Origin: Vreelandella sulfidaeris
Lineage (GTDB): Bacteria; Pseudomonadota; Gammaproteobacteria; Pseudomonadales; Halomonadaceae
Assembly (NCBI GenBank): GCA_007182875.1
Contig: AP019514.1
Span: forward strand, 3,720,001-3,784,000
DNA length: 64,000 bases
Direction: 5' to 3'
Part shown: one piece after another, positions 1 to 10,396 of the stretch
Layout: each line of letters begins with the position of its first letter
Position numbering within the stretch: the first letter of the stretch is position 1
Notes under the pieces: model-generated
Database searches by the model: none
Told to the model about the DNA's origin: nothing
What the model saw: the letters and a program-made list of their open reading frames with translations, nothing else
Position numbers and translations under genes: made by a program

Positions 1-2
1 AC

Positions 3-614
3 GGCACGCCGGTATTAGGCGAGCGCTACGAAGTGGCCGCCCGTGGCGGGCGAGCGGTGCGTCTAAAAGCCGGCCAAACCATCCGTATTATTAATACTCA
101 CGGCACCCAAGTATGCGACACCTGGGCGTTTAGCACTGATAACATTAACGAGTTCATGTCTTGGGAGCACGGGCGTGCCTGGTTGAGCGCACTGATTCCC
201 CAGGTAGGCGATCCGCTGATCAGTAACCGCCGCCGCCCAATCATGACCCTCACCGCCGACACGTCGCCGGGTATCCACGACACGCTAATGGCCGCCTGCG
301 ACCTTTTCCGTTACATGACGCTGGGCGTTGAGGGCTACCACGACAGCTGCGCCGACAACCTGCGGTTAGCCATGCAAGCGATAGGCGTTGTCACCCCCGA
401 GGTACCCCAGCCCCTCAACCTATGGATGAATATTCCAGTCAATGAACAAATGAAAGTCGACTGGTGCCCACCCGTTTCCAAACCCGGTGACTATGTGGAG
501 CTACGCGCTGAGATGGACTGTATCGTCGCCATGTCCGCCTGCCCCCAAGACATTATTCCCATCAATGGAGCAGACTGTGTGCCTGTCGAGGTACATTTCG
601 AAGTCTACGCATAA
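3..614 (+). CDS. DUF1989 urea-carboxylase-associated protein (5' partial)
   Basis: Member of the urea carboxylase-associated DUF1989 family, often found beside urea or ureide degradation genes; its exact reaction is not established. The frame is already open at the left window edge (in-frame TPVLGERYEVAARGG before the first GTG at 33), so the real start lies upstream. Family-like Cys/His segments are visible: THGTQVCDTWAF near the start, YHDSCADNL in the middle and VDWCPP towards the end. No frameshift is seen in this piece. It is 20 bp upstream of the M20 amidohydrolase on the same strand, so the two are probably co-transcribed with the ureohydrolase that follows. The family call is fairly secure; the function is inferred only from neighbours. 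Confidence 0.75.
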   Translation, partial: GTPVLGERYEVAARGGRAVRLKAGQTIRIINTHGTQVCDTWAFSTDNINEFMSWEHGRAWLSALIPQVGDPLISNRRRPIMTLTADTSPGIHDTLMAACDLFRYMTLGVEGYHDSCADNLRLAMQAIGVVTPEVPQPLNLWMNIPVNEQMKVDWCPPVSKPGDYVELRAEMDCIVAMSACPQDIIPINGADCVPVEVHFEVYA

Positions 615-634
615 CCATCGCCCAGGAGAGCCTG

Positions 635-1923
635 ATGACAAGCCGCCTTAATGAGCCAACCGACAAGCCCGCTATCGACCCGGCGACTATCGCCGCAGCG
701 GTAAGTCCAGAACGCTTGGCCAATGACCTGGCAAACGTAGCGATGATGGGCGGCCGTTCCGATGGCGGCGTGGCGCGTTTGGCGCTTGATGATAACGACA
801 CCCGCGCCCGGCTTTGGTTGATCGAGCAGGCAAGCGCCCTGGGTGCCAAGGCCAGCGTCGACGCTATCGGCAACGTGTTTCTTGATGTGCCCGGTAGCGA
901 CCCCACACTTGAGCCAGTCGTCACGGGCAGTCACTTGGATAGCCAACCGGCGGGCGGCAAGTACGATGGTGCGCTGGGCGTGCTGGCAGGGCTCGAGGCA
1001 CTACGTGCATTGAAACAGGTTGGTTTCACCCCGAGCCGACCTCTCTCGCTGGTGAGCTGGACCAATGAAGAGGGGGCGCGGTTTTCCCCTGGCACCTCCG
1101 GTTCGGCGGTATTCTGCGGCGTACGCAGCATGGAGGAAACCCGCCAGATCGAAGACAGCGACGGCGTCAGCCTGGGAAGTGCATTAGATACTTGCCTGGC
1201 TGAACTGGACGCTGCCGGCGTGCCCCGCCGCCCCTGGCGACCCCGATGCATGCCTTTCTAGAACTGCATATTGAGCAAGGCCCGATCCTGGAGCGCCAGG
1301 GTGCGTCAGCAGGCGTCGTGGAAGGTATTCAAGGCGTTAGCTGGTTTGAAGTCACCGTATCCGGAAGCGCCAACCACGCGGGCACCACCCCGCGCGCCAT
1401 GCGCCGCGATGCGTTAGAGGGCGCCTGCGCGCTGGCAACCGCGCTGCGGGAGGCCGCCCGGGATAGCGAAGACCGCGTGCGTTTTACCATTGGCAAGTTT
1501 GCGGTCAGCCCTGGTTCGGTGAATACCATTCCCGACCAGGTCACCTTCACTATTGATTTACGCCACCCGGAAGCCGCGACGCTAAAAGCGTTGGAAGCCG
1601 AATTCAATGTGCTCGCCCAACAGACATGGGCGGGCTGCCAAGCAACACTGACATCGCTATCGCGCGTTGAGCCAGTGGCGTTTCCCGCCACACTCACCGC
1701 CCTGCTGGATGACACCGCCCACGAACTGGGGATTACTGCACCCCGATTAGTATCGGGTGCCTTTCACGATGCGATTCACCTCGCCAACCACTGCCCAACG
1801 GCGATGCTGTTTGTGCCCTGCCGCGATGGCCTGAGTCACCACCCTGATGAGCATACCGAACTCGATGATGCCGTCGCAGGCACTCAACTACTGGCCGCCA
1901 GTCTGGCGAGCTTAACCCGATAA
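635..1923 (+). CDS. M20-family N-carbamoyl amino acid / ureido amidohydrolase (one frameshift)
   Basis: Zn-dependent M20 amidohydrolase of the allantoate amidohydrolase / N-carbamoyl-L-amino-acid hydrolase / beta-ureidopropionase group, which releases CO2 and ammonia from ureido compounds. Visible motifs in order are GSHLDSQPAGGKYDG (metal His and Asp), WTNEEGARF (catalytic and metal Glu), HIEQGP, NHAGTTP (dimerisation/substrate domain) and SGAFHDAIHLA near the C terminus. The ATG at 635 follows AGGAG. The gene reads in two frames that switch in the C-rich stretch at about 1223-1245; joined, it is about 429 residues, normal for the family. A second paralogue lies at 6750-8022. The substrate cannot be told from sequence; N-carbamoyl-beta-alanine is plausible given the beta-alanine genes nearby. 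Confidence 0.85.
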
Positions 1924-1933
1924 GGAGAACCAC

Positions 1934-2918
1934 ATGGCCAGGGCACCGACGGCATTCGCCGCAATGCCGCCACCGGCGAAAGCTACCTACCGCACCAAGA
2001 GCCACGCTATCGTGAAATAGCCAGTTTCATGCGTGCGCCGCTAGCCGAATCGTTAGAGGAGCTTGATATTGCCCTGGTCGGCATTCCGTTTGATGGCGGC
2101 GTTAGTAATCGCCCGGGCGCTCGCCACGGCCCGCGTGAGATTCGCAACCAGTCGAGCATGATGCGCAGCCTGCACCATGTCACCCGGCTGGACCCGTTTG
2201 CCCAGGCACGTATTGCCGACATCGGGGATGTGCGCTTTTCATCGATCTACGACCTTAAGCAGGTCTCTGATGATATTGCCGCTTATTACTCAGCCATTCG
2301 CCGAGCAGGGGTGATCCCGCTCAGCGCCGGGGCGACCACTCCATCACCTACCCCATCCTGCGCGGCTTGGCAGCCGATGGCCCGGTAGGCTTGATACATA
2401 TCGATGCCCACACCGACACCTGGGACGAGTTTCAGGGCTCGAAATTTCATCACGGCGGCCCCTTCCGGCTCGCCTGCGAAGAGGGCCTTATCGACCCCAA
2501 ACGCACGGTGCAAATTGGCATTCGCGGCGCCCAAAACACTACCCAAGGGTGGGACTACTCCGCCGCCAGCGGCATGCGGGTGATGTTTATGGAAGAGGTA
2601 GATGCGCTAGGTATCGAGGCAACTATCGCCGAAGCACGACGCGTGGTCGGCAACGGCCCGGTTTATCTATCCTTCGATATCGACAGCATCGACCCCGCTT
2701 TCGCCCCAGGCACCGGCACCCCGGAAGTAGGCGGCCTCACCAGTCTGCAAGCCCTGCAGCTAGTGCGCGGATTTCGCGGCCTACCGCTTATCGGTGCCGA
2801 CGTGGTAGAAGTCTCCCCACCCTTCGACCCCAGCGGCAACACGGCACTGCTGGGTGCCACTATCATGTATGAGCTTTTGTGTTTGATTGCTGAGCAGGTA
2901 GGCTCGGAGGAGGGCTAA
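1934..2918 (+). CDS. Agmatinase-family ureohydrolase (two frameshifts)
   Basis: Mn-dependent ureohydrolase of the agmatinase/guanidinobutyrase group, which hydrolyses a guanidino compound to an amine and urea. Metal-ligand motifs are present: a GGDHS motif (reconstructed), HIDAHTDTWD and SFDIDSIDPAF, plus the late VVEVSPPFD. An ATG at 1934 follows AGGAG, but the frame shifts within a few codons: the natural reading QGTDGIRRNAATGESY begins right after it. A second shift at about 2329-2335 breaks GGDHS at a G run that appears one G short. The joined length, about 328 residues, is normal. It lies 10 bp after the amidohydrolase, so the cluster could release urea or ammonia from guanidino or ureido compounds. 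Whether it acts on agmatine, guanidinobutyrate or another substrate is unresolved. Confidence 0.85.
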
Positions 2919-3535
2919 GCTGTCAGCCCAATCCCCTCGCAGGATCACCGAGGTCACCGACTGCACCGCTTTTCAAACTGCAGGTCGTCCAGTGGCTGAT
3001 CGTCGTTGAGCAGGCAGATTTGGTAGTCGAAATCAGCGTAGTGCTGTGTGGAGGCCCATATCATATACAGCAGATAGGAAGGCTCGACAGGATTGATCTG
3101 GCCCGTTTCAATCCATTCGCTGATTTTGGCCTCCTTGAGCTTGGCCCATTCATAGAGGTTGTCGCGCAGGCGATCTTTAAGGATCGGCGCGCCCTGCATG
3201 ACTTCGGCGGCCCATACTTTCGAGCCGTGGGCGCGGTTGCGGGAGTGATTCATCTTGGCGCGAATATAGGTAGATAGCACCACGCGCGGGTCATCGTAGA
3301 GTTCAAAGCAGAGCGCGTCCTGCTTCCATATCTCCAAAAGCTCCAGCAACACATCCTGGTAGAGCGCTTTTTTGGTAGAGAAGTAGTAGTGCACGTTGGA
3401 TTTGGGAATATCGGCCAGTTGGGCGATCTCGCCCATGGAGGCACCTGCATAGCCCTTCTCAGCAAACAACTGCTCAGCCGCCTGGAGAATCTTCTTAACG
3501 TTGGTTTGACGAATTTCGTCCTGGGTTCTCGCCAC
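2915..3535 (-). CDS. TetR-family regulator, RutR-like (C terminus frameshifted)
   Basis: TetR-type repressor with an N-terminal helix-turn-helix (SMGEIAQLADIPKSNVHYYF at about residues 33-52) and a C-terminal ligand domain resembling that of RutR, the pyrimidine-responsive regulator. The uncorrected frame ends at 2954 with QFEKRCSR; shifting one base at about 2965 and again at about 2935 restores QFEKAVQSVTSVILRGIGLTA and a stop at 2915-2917. The corrected gene overlaps the convergent ureohydrolase stop by a few bases. Its position between ureide and beta-alanine genes suggests it senses a pyrimidine- or beta-alanine-related ligand, which is inference. It is read away from the mmsA terminator. 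Confidence 0.8.
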
Positions 3536-3570
3536 GCTATCCTCGTCCCTTTACGCCTGAAGTACGTACC

Positions 3571-3599
3571 AAAAAGCACCATCGCGTGGCGATGGTGCT
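3571..3599 (-). terminator. Rho-independent terminator after mmsA
   Basis: Perfect 11-bp stem (AGCACCATCGC paired with GCGATGGTGCT, 3-nt loop) followed on the minus strand by a run of five T. It lies between the mmsA stop and the tetR start and separates the two minus-strand genes. Confidence 0.85.
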
Positions 3600-3627
3600 G
3601 AGAAGATGTCCTAGTTACCCCAAGACG

Positions 3628-5124
3628 TCAACTCTGATTGGCAGGGAACGAGAACTCAGCCTGGGTTGCTTCACTGACCGATGGCCAGCGCTGGGACACC
3701 GCCTTGCGGCGGGTATAGAAGCGCACCGAGTCAGGCCCGTAAGCGTGTAGGTCGCCAAACAACGAGCGCTTCCAGCCGCCAAAGCTGTGATAAGCCACCG
3801 GCACGGGAAGCGGCACATTGACCCCTACCATTCCCACTTCAATGCCATCGGTAAAGCGGCGAGCAGCTTCACCATCGCGGGTAAACAGGCAGGTGCCGTT
3901 ACCGTATTCGTGGTCATTAATTAGCTTCATGGCATCGTCCAGGCTACCAACCCGCACCACGCACAGCACAGGCCCGAAGATCTCTTCCTGATAAATGCGC
4001 ATCTCAGCGGTGACGTTATCGAACAGGCAGCCGCCGACAAAATAGCCCTCTTCATGGCCAGCCACTTTAAGGCTGCGGCCATCAGCGACGAGCGTTGCAC
4101 CGGCGTTAATGCCTTCTTCGATGAAGCCGAGCACTTTATCGCGGTGCTCTGCTGTTACCAACGGGCCCATATCCAAGCCTTTCTCGGTGCCGGGGCCCAC
4201 TTTCAGCTGAGCGATTTTGGGCAGCATGGTTTCCACCAGCCGATTGGCGGTTTCATCACCCACGCAGACGGCGACCGAGATCGCCATGCAGCGCTCGCCG
4301 CAACTGCCAAACGCCGCGCCCATTAGCGTGTTGGCGGCATTTTCCAGGTCGGCATCCGGCAGCACGACAGCATGGTTCTTCGCCCCGCCCAATGCCTGAA
4401 CGCGCTTACCGGCGGCTGAACCACGAGAGTAGATAGCTTCCGCCACCGGCGTTGAGCCGACAAACGAAATGGCTTTAACGGCTTTGGCATCCAAGAGTGT
4501 TTCCACTGCTTCGCGACCGCCGTGAATCACGTTCATCACGCCTTTAGGCAGCCCCGCTTCTTGAAGCAGTTCGGCCACGGCCATGGATGCGGACGGGTCT
4601 TTCTCAGATGGCTTGAGGATAAACGTATTACCACAGGCAATTGCCATGGGGTACATCCACAGCGGCACCATGGCGGGGAAGTTAAACGGGGTAATGCCCG
4701 CGACTACGCCTAAGGGCTGGAAGTTTGACCAGGCATCAATGCCCGGCCCTACGTTGTGGGAGTACTCGCCTTTGAGTAGTTCCGGTACACCGCAGGCGTA
4801 CTCCACGTTTTCGATGCCACGCTTGAGTTCGCCCATCGCATCTTCGGGAGTTTTGCCGTGCTCTTCGCTGACCAATTGCACCAGGCGGTCAGCATGCTCT
4901 TCCAGCAACTGCTTAAAACGGTACATCACCTGGGCGCGCTTGGCGGGTGGCGTATCGCGCCAAGCGGGAAAAGCAGCCTGGGCGGCAGTAATAGCACGCT
5001 CTACGTCGGCGGCATTCGCGTCAGCGACTTGGCGGATCACTTTGCCCGTTGAGGGATTGGTGACATCCAGCGTGCGCTGACTCTCGACTAACTCACCGTT
5101 AATTAGGTGGGAAACAACACTCAT
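3628..5124 (-). CDS. mmsA: Methylmalonate-/malonate-semialdehyde dehydrogenase (CoA-acylating)
   Basis: CoA-acylating aldehyde dehydrogenase that converts methylmalonate or malonate semialdehyde to propionyl-CoA or acetyl-CoA. The 498-residue frame is intact, one of few here. It shows the NAD-binding ITPFNFPAMVPLWM segment typical of MmsA, the FVGSTPVAE nucleotide loop, and the catalytic cysteine in GSCGERCMA at about residue 285. It sits just downstream of the beta-alanine:pyruvate aminotransferase on the same strand, which would produce malonate semialdehyde, so the pair forms a beta-alanine to acetyl-CoA route. The start ATG lies inside a 15-bp tandem repeat (5122-5166), the last unit of which supplies the Shine-Dalgarno GAGAG. 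Confidence 0.93.
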   Translation of the reverse strand: MSVVSHLINGELVESQRTLDVTNPSTGKVIRQVADANAADVERAITAAQAAFPAWRDTPPAKRAQVMYRFKQLLEEHADRLVQLVSEEHGKTPEDAMGELKRGIENVEYACGVPELLKGEYSHNVGPGIDAWSNFQPLGVVAGITPFNFPAMVPLWMYPMAIACGNTFILKPSEKDPSASMAVAELLQEAGLPKGVMNVIHGGREAVETLLDAKAVKAISFVGSTPVAEAIYSRGSAAGKRVQALGGAKNHAVVLPDADLENAANTLMGAAFGSCGERCMAISVAVCVGDETANRLVETMLPKIAQLKVGPGTEKGLDMGPLVTAEHRDKVLGFIEEGINAGATLVADGRSLKVAGHEEGYFVGGCLFDNVTAEMRIYQEEIFGPVLCVVRVGSLDDAMKLINDHEYGNGTCLFTRDGEAARRFTDGIEVGMVGVNVPLPVPVAYHSFGGWKRSLFGDLHAYGPDSVRFYTRRKAVSQRWPSVSEATQAEFSFPANQS

Positions 5125-5166
5125 AGTGAAACTCTCTATAGTTAAACTCTTTATAGTTAAACTCGC
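5122..5166 (-). repeat. Three 15-bp tandem repeats spanning the mmsA ribosome-binding site and start
   Basis: Three head-to-tail 15-bp units (plus strand CATAGTGAAACTCTC, TATAGTTAAACTCTT, TATAGTTAAACTCGC). On the minus strand each unit carries GAGTTT(A/C)ACTAT, so every copy contains a GAG/AGAG Shine-Dalgarno-like core; the copy nearest the gene ends in the ATG start codon. Confidence 0.85.
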
Positions 5167-5183
5167 TGAAATTGATCAGTAGA

Positions 5184-6555
5184 TTAGGCTAACGAATCCA
5201 AGGTAGTCGCAACGGCGTCGAACAGGCGCTCAAGCTCAGCCCTCGGTAGAGCCAAAGGGAGGGCCAAACTGCAGCGTGTCGCCGCCGTAGCGCACGTAGA
5301 AACCTGCTTCCCAGAGCGCCATGTGGGCATCCCGTGGGCGAATCGTTGGGTCGCCGTCGCGGGGGGTTAGCTGAATAGCCCCGGCCAAGCCGTAGTTACG
5401 AATATCGACAACGTGATTGCGGCCTTTCAATGCGTGCAGCTTCTGCTCAAAGGTGGGTGCGATGGCACTCACCTGGGCAGGGAAGTTTTCACGCTCCATC
5501 ATTTCCAGCGCTGCTAACCCTGCAGCGCAGGCCACAGGGTGGGCGCTGTAGGTGTAGCCATGGGTGAATTCCACGGCATGCTGAGGGCCACCGGCGTGCA
5601 TAAAGGTATCGAATATTTCGCTAGAAGCGATCACTGCGCCCATCGGCACTGCGCCGTTAGTGATCTGCTTGGCCACGTTCATAATGTCCGGTGTCACGCC
5701 AAGGCTTCGGCGCCTGTGGTCGCGCCGCTGCGCCCAAAGGCGGTGATCACTTCGTCGAAAATCAACAGAATATCGTGGGCGGTACAGATTTCGCGCAGAC
5801 GGTCTAGATAACCTTTGGGCGGCACGATCACACCGGCCGAGCCGGACATCGGCTCGACAATCACCGCCGCAATGGTGGAGGCATCATGCAACGCAATGTG
5901 ATCGAGCAGCGCATCGGCGAGCTCAGCACCGGTTTCCGCTTGACCACGGGTGTAGGCGTGGCCCGCCTGGAGGGTGTGCGGTAGATGCGTTACATCCATC
6001 AACTGACCGTAGTGTTTGCGATTGCCGCCAATCCCACCCAGGCTGGTGCCGCCAATGTTGACCCCGTGGTAGCCCTTAGCGCGGCCAATCATGCGGGTTT
6101 TCTCAGGTTTTCCTTTTAACCGCCAATAAGCCTTGGCCATCTTGACCGAGGTATCGGCGGCTTCTGATCCAGAGTTGGTGAAAACACATGGTCAAGCCCG
6201 GCAGGCGTCAGGCTTGCAACCTTTTCCGCCAGCTTGAATGCCAATGGATGGCCAATCTGAAAGCCGGGGGCAAAATCAAGGCTGCCCAATTGCGCCGCGA
6301 CAGCCTTTTGAATCTCTTCGCGGTTATGGCCCGCGCCGCAGGTCCATAACCCGGAAAGCGAATCGAACAGCTTACGGCCCTGGTCATCGATGTAGTAACG
6401 CCCTTCCGCCCCGGTAATCACACGCGGGTTGGCACGAAAATCTCGATTCGAGCTAAACGGCATCCAGTAATGCTGATTAAGCACGGTGTGGGCGCGGCGT
6501 TCTTCACCAGCGCCCTCAGAAGCTTGCGGGTTGCATTGCTTTTTAGTTCAAACAT
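5184..6555 (-). CDS. Beta-alanine (omega-amino acid):pyruvate aminotransferase (four frameshifts)
   Basis: Class III PLP aminotransferase that moves the amino group of beta-alanine to pyruvate, giving malonate semialdehyde. Motifs: [15 protein letters not shown] at the N terminus (characteristic of this subgroup), [33 protein letters not shown] (PLP Asp) and the PLP lysine in [16 protein letters not shown]. Frame breaks occur near 6527, 6190, 5695 and 5240; past the last one the reading [18 protein letters not shown] ends at 5184. The ATG at 6555 follows GGAG and gives a normal length of about 457 residues once joined. It precedes mmsA on the same strand. Confidence 0.87.
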
Positions 6556-6749
6556 GTGTCCAGCTCCATCAATAGGCGGCGTTACCTCAGCATGCGTCAC
6601 CAGACACGTTTATAAAATTACGCTTTTCTTTTGTTCACGTTAGAGAATTTATACGTAACGCCATCTTTTTTATCTCTACGCTAGCAATGGAGCCGAACAA
6701 TAAACCGAGGAGTCGCCAGCTTCGCCCGTGCTCAATAAAAGGAAGTCAT
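6556..6749. promoter_or_regulatory. Divergent promoter region, aminotransferase / amidohydrolase
   Basis: AT-richer spacer of about 190 bp between divergent starts. It must hold the promoters of the aminotransferase-mmsA unit and of the second amidohydrolase. I could not assign a convincing -35/-10 pair or a RutR-like operator. Confidence 0.5.
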
Positions 6750-8022
6750 ATGAACTCGCTTACTGAACCGAAAATCGCCCTAGCTGACCTACGTACCGAC
6801 AGCGACCGACTCTGGGATTCACTGATGGAGATGGCCAAACTAGGCGCCACCGCTAAAGGCGGCGTCAATCGGCAGGCGCTTACCGATCTAGAACGACAAG
6901 GACGCGACCTATTTATCCAGTGGTGCCGCGCCGAGGGCTGCACGATTCGGATCGATACTATCGGCAATATCTTTGCCCTCCGTGAAGGCAGCGATCCCAA
7001 CGCAAAAACCGTGATGGCGGGCAGCCATCTTGATAGTCAGCCTACTGGCGGCAAATACGACGGCTGCTTCGGCGTACTCTCAGGCCTGGAAGTGATTCGC
7101 ACCCTTAACCAGCACAACATCACCACGCAATCCCCTATCGAAGTCGTCGCCTGGACTAACGAAGAAGGCTGCCGTTTTCCGCCCTGCATGATGGGCTCCG
7201 GCGTATTCAGCGGTGAGCTGGAATTTGACGCCATGATGGCGCGCACCGATGCCGATGGCGTGACGGTGAGCGATGCACTGGATGCCATCCACTACCGCGG
7301 CAGCGATAGCGTCTCACCAGATGAGATAAAAGCTTATTTTGAACCGCACATTGAGCAGGGGCCGATCCTGGAAGATACCGACACCACCATTGGCGTGGTG
7401 ATCGGCGGGCTCGGGCAGAAGTGGTTCGACTTAACGCTGACCGGGCTTGAAGCCCACGCGGGCCCTACGCCGATGAACCTGCGCCGGGATGCTATGATGG
7501 GCGCGGCCGAAGTCACCCAAGCGCTCAACCGTATCGCCTTTGATCATCAGCCCCACGGGCGTGGCACGGTCGGCTGCATGACGCTGCACCCTGGTTCCCG
7601 TAACGTCATTCCAGGCCAGGTCAAAATGACCCTGGATATGCGCCACTGGGAGCCTGAAGCGCTTGAGTCCATGGGCCAGGCAGTCACCGCTGCTGTTGAG
7701 GAGATTTGTCAGCGCCACGGCCTTGAATACCAATTAGAGCCCACTGCCAATTTCGCGCCTGAATACTTCAATAAAGCGTGCGTGGATGCAGTGCGCCAAG
7801 GAGCAGAGAAGCTCAATCTCTCCCACATGGATATCATCAGCGGTGCCGGCCACGATGCGATGTTTGTGGGTCGTGGCCCCCGCCGCGATGATCTTTATTC
7901 CTTGCAAGGATGGCATTAGTCACAACGAAATTGAGAGCGCTACACCAGAGCACGTTCATGCAGGCTGCAACGTTCTACTCCATGCCATGCTGGACGCTGC
8001 TGGCGCTGACCTAGCTGAATAA
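6750..8022 (+). CDS. Second M20-family N-carbamoyl amidohydrolase (one frameshift)
   Basis: Paralogue of the 635-1923 gene with the same M20 zinc-hydrolase motifs: GSHLDSQPTGGKYDG, WTNEEGCRFPPCMMGSGVF, HIEQGP, EAHAGPTPMNLRRDAM and SGAGHDAM. The WTNEEG and GHDA motifs carry metal or catalytic residues. The ATG at 6750 follows AAAGGAAG; an in-frame ATG at 6687 lacks such a site. Near 7875 the frame shifts; the correct continuation is VAPAAMIFIPCKDGISHNEIE, ending at 8022, for about 424 residues. Divergent from the beta-alanine aminotransferase, it is a good candidate for beta-ureidopropionase (N-carbamoyl-beta-alanine to beta-alanine), but hydantoin-derived carbamoyl amino acids remain possible. 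Confidence 0.85.
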
Positions 8023-8058
8023 GCTGAATAATGAGGCAAAGCCTAAAAGGTCATGTCG

Positions 8059-9469
8059 CTAAACGGCTAAATTTGCGTGTGCCCGCGCCAGCTCAGAGAA
8101 CTGCTTTCGGGAAGGCTTAAAACCCACTCCTGGAGGCCAGGCTAGCCAGGCGTCGGGCACTATAAAGCCGGGTAGCGTCTCGCGTACCCAGGCGCTTAGC
8201 GCCTGCTCTGTCACGGTTTCCCCATGCCAATCGATAAACGCCACCGGGCGCTCTCCCCACTCGGGGTGGGGCACCGGTACGACCAGCGCCTGGGCGACGC
8301 TGGGGTGGTCGACTAAACGCTGCTCAATTGCTTCCGGCTGAATATTCTCGCCGCCGGAGATAAAACCGTTATCGAGCCGCCCTTCCACCACCAGCGCGCC
8401 TTCCGAAGTGAAGTGCCCCTTGTCGCGGGTAGCAAACCAGCCCCTCGCCATTGAGGGCTGGATCAACCTCGCCGTGATTCAAGTAGCCGCTGAACAGGGT
8501 CTCGCCGCGCACCTGTATCTCACCCTCGACAATCCTCACTTCGCGGCCTGGCAGCGGCCTGCCGACGACGCCCGGTGCGGTGGGGATACCAGTGCAGACT
8601 TGGCTGGCCATCTCGGACAGCCCATAACTAACCTTCGGCGTTAGCCCCAGTGATGTCATCTTCGCCACCAGCGGCGCGGGTATCGCCGCGCCACCTAGCA
8701 GCAGTTCGCGCAGTTGAGTGCGCTGGGGCGTAAAGCCCGCTTTCAACAGTCGCCAAAGCTGAGTAGGTACCAGAGAGGTGGGTGATTGACTGCTGCTCAA
8801 GACGTGCTGGCAGCGTTTGCGGATCGTCATCGAGAATCACCCGCCCACCGGCGAGAAAAACACGAAACGGGATAGCGTAGCCGCCAATATGAAACAGCGG
8901 CAGCGAAAGCAGCCAGCCACTGTTTTGATCAATGGGTATAAACGACGCTGAACCACGCGCGGAAGCCAAGTGATTGGCCACACTATGTAACACCGCCTTA
9001 GGCGTGCCGCTAGAGCCAGAGGTAAAATGGTGTTGCAGAGCTGACTGCCATCGAGCTCTGTCGGCTCACCTACATTAGCTTCCGCCAGGAAATCGAGGGT
9101 AATCGGCGTTAGCTGTGAGGAGTAATCATCGTCGCTTTCCGTTTGGCAAACACGGTCAGCCTGCAAACGGTTGGCTAACTTGAGTTGCTGGGTAACAGGG
9201 AACGCTGGGTTAAGCGGGCAGAAAACAACCCCGGCCCGCAGGCAGGCCCACGCCAGCAGCAAGGATTCAAGCGAGCCTTTCGCGGGAACCACTAGCCGAT
9301 CACCCGGCACAAAACCTTTCCGGGCCAGTTGCTGTGCTAAAGACGCCACGCGACGATTGAGCGTCCGATAACTTAGCATTACCGAGCCAGCCTCTATCGC
9401 AATATGCGTAGGGGTCTCTTTAGCCCAGTAGTGAATAGGGCAAGTATCTTTCACGCTGAATTTTTCCAT
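8059..9469 (-). CDS. menE: o-Succinylbenzoate-CoA ligase (several frameshifts)
   Basis: Acyl-adenylate-forming enzyme that activates o-succinylbenzoate with CoA in menaquinone synthesis. It starts at the ATG at 9469 (MEKFSVKDTCPIHYWAKETP). Visible family features are the AMP-binding core around GGAAIPAPL and VSYGLSEMASQV, the RDKGHFTSEGALVVEGRLDN hinge, FISGGENIQPEAIE, and the C-terminal lysine in GFKPSRKQ. Frame breaks lie near 9030, 8820 and 8450. The joined length of about 470 is close to the enterobacterial enzyme. It is the last gene of the minus-strand run frdABCD-menB-menC-menE. Confidence 0.88.
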
Positions 9470-9470
9470 T

Positions 9471-10396
9471 TTAGAGAGACAGTGCAAGTTTTCTGTCATC
9501 ACTTCGCCAGTGGCAGTGATAATGCGCTCGGTAAGCCAGTGGCCCGTGTCCAGCCCCGGCGGCTCATTGGGCGCCCACTCACTAGCCAACCGAGCAAGCA
9601 GACCAAGTCCTAAATCAGATTCAAAGCTGGAGGAAATCACCACGCGTAGGTTACCCGCCCGCGCTCGCTGAACGAGTGCCTCGCAGTCTCTTAACGAGCC
9701 GATCAGCATGGGTTTGATTACCAGGGTTTTAAGCTGAGGGTGGCAATACCACTTTTCCCGGCGGGATAGCGTTTCATCCAGGGCAATGGCCACCCCAGTG
9801 GCGTCTGCTACGGCGATAGTGTCAGCAAAAGCAGCGCAGGGCTCTTCCAGGTAGTCGATATGTTCAAGGGGTAGGCGCTCGCAGAAGCGCTGGGCTTCTT
9901 TATGCGTCCAGCCACCGTTGGCATCCAAAATCAGTTGGGTAGCGGGGAGCCATTTGGCAAGCTGCTCGATCAGTGCCAGCTCTTCTTCCATGGCGTAGCG
10001 TGCCACCTTTAGCTTGAGTCGAGACGGTGGCGACGCTTGCCAATTGGCGGTTGAAAAAGACTCGATGAGCTCTGCAGGGGCTCCCTGGAGTAGCGGGTAG
10101 GGCGGCAAAGGCGCAGAAAGGTTGTTTGGCCAAGAGCGCTGAGCGCAGTCAAACCCAAACTGCACCGAAGGCAGCGTTAGGGAGACTTTTTCGCCTCGGC
10201 TCATAGCAGTCAAACAGGCCAGACTTTCGGCTTCAGCTTCCGCCAGGCTTTCATTCGAGAAGCCGGGCAGCGGAGCAATCTCGCCCCATTGCCCGTTGAT
10301 GGAAACTAATAGCCCTTCTCTGTGCGCCAGCCGCTGGCCTTTAAACATCAACGGCTGACGAAACGGTAGGGAGTAGCGGTAAAGCGCCAGCTGCAT
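9471..10396 (-). CDS. menC: o-Succinylbenzoate synthase
   Basis: Enolase-superfamily dehydratase of menaquinone synthesis. Signature residues are visible: the KxK acid/base motif in RLKLKVAR, metal-binding LILDANGGW, DYLEEPCA and AIALDET, and the second catalytic Lys in VIKPMLIG. The ATG at 10396 overlaps the menB stop (TAATG). As sequenced, the frame runs into menE without a stop, but a TAA at 9471-9473 lies one base upstream of the menE ATG in the +1-shifted frame. One missing base near the C terminus would restore a separate menC of about 308 residues, so I set the end there. Confidence 0.88.

Noticed and set aside
8837..10396. A 519-residue menC-menE fusion protein
   Set aside because: The frame past 9030 is nonsense relative to MenE, and a stop for menC lies one base before the menE ATG in the frame restored by a single missing base. 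Treated as two genes.
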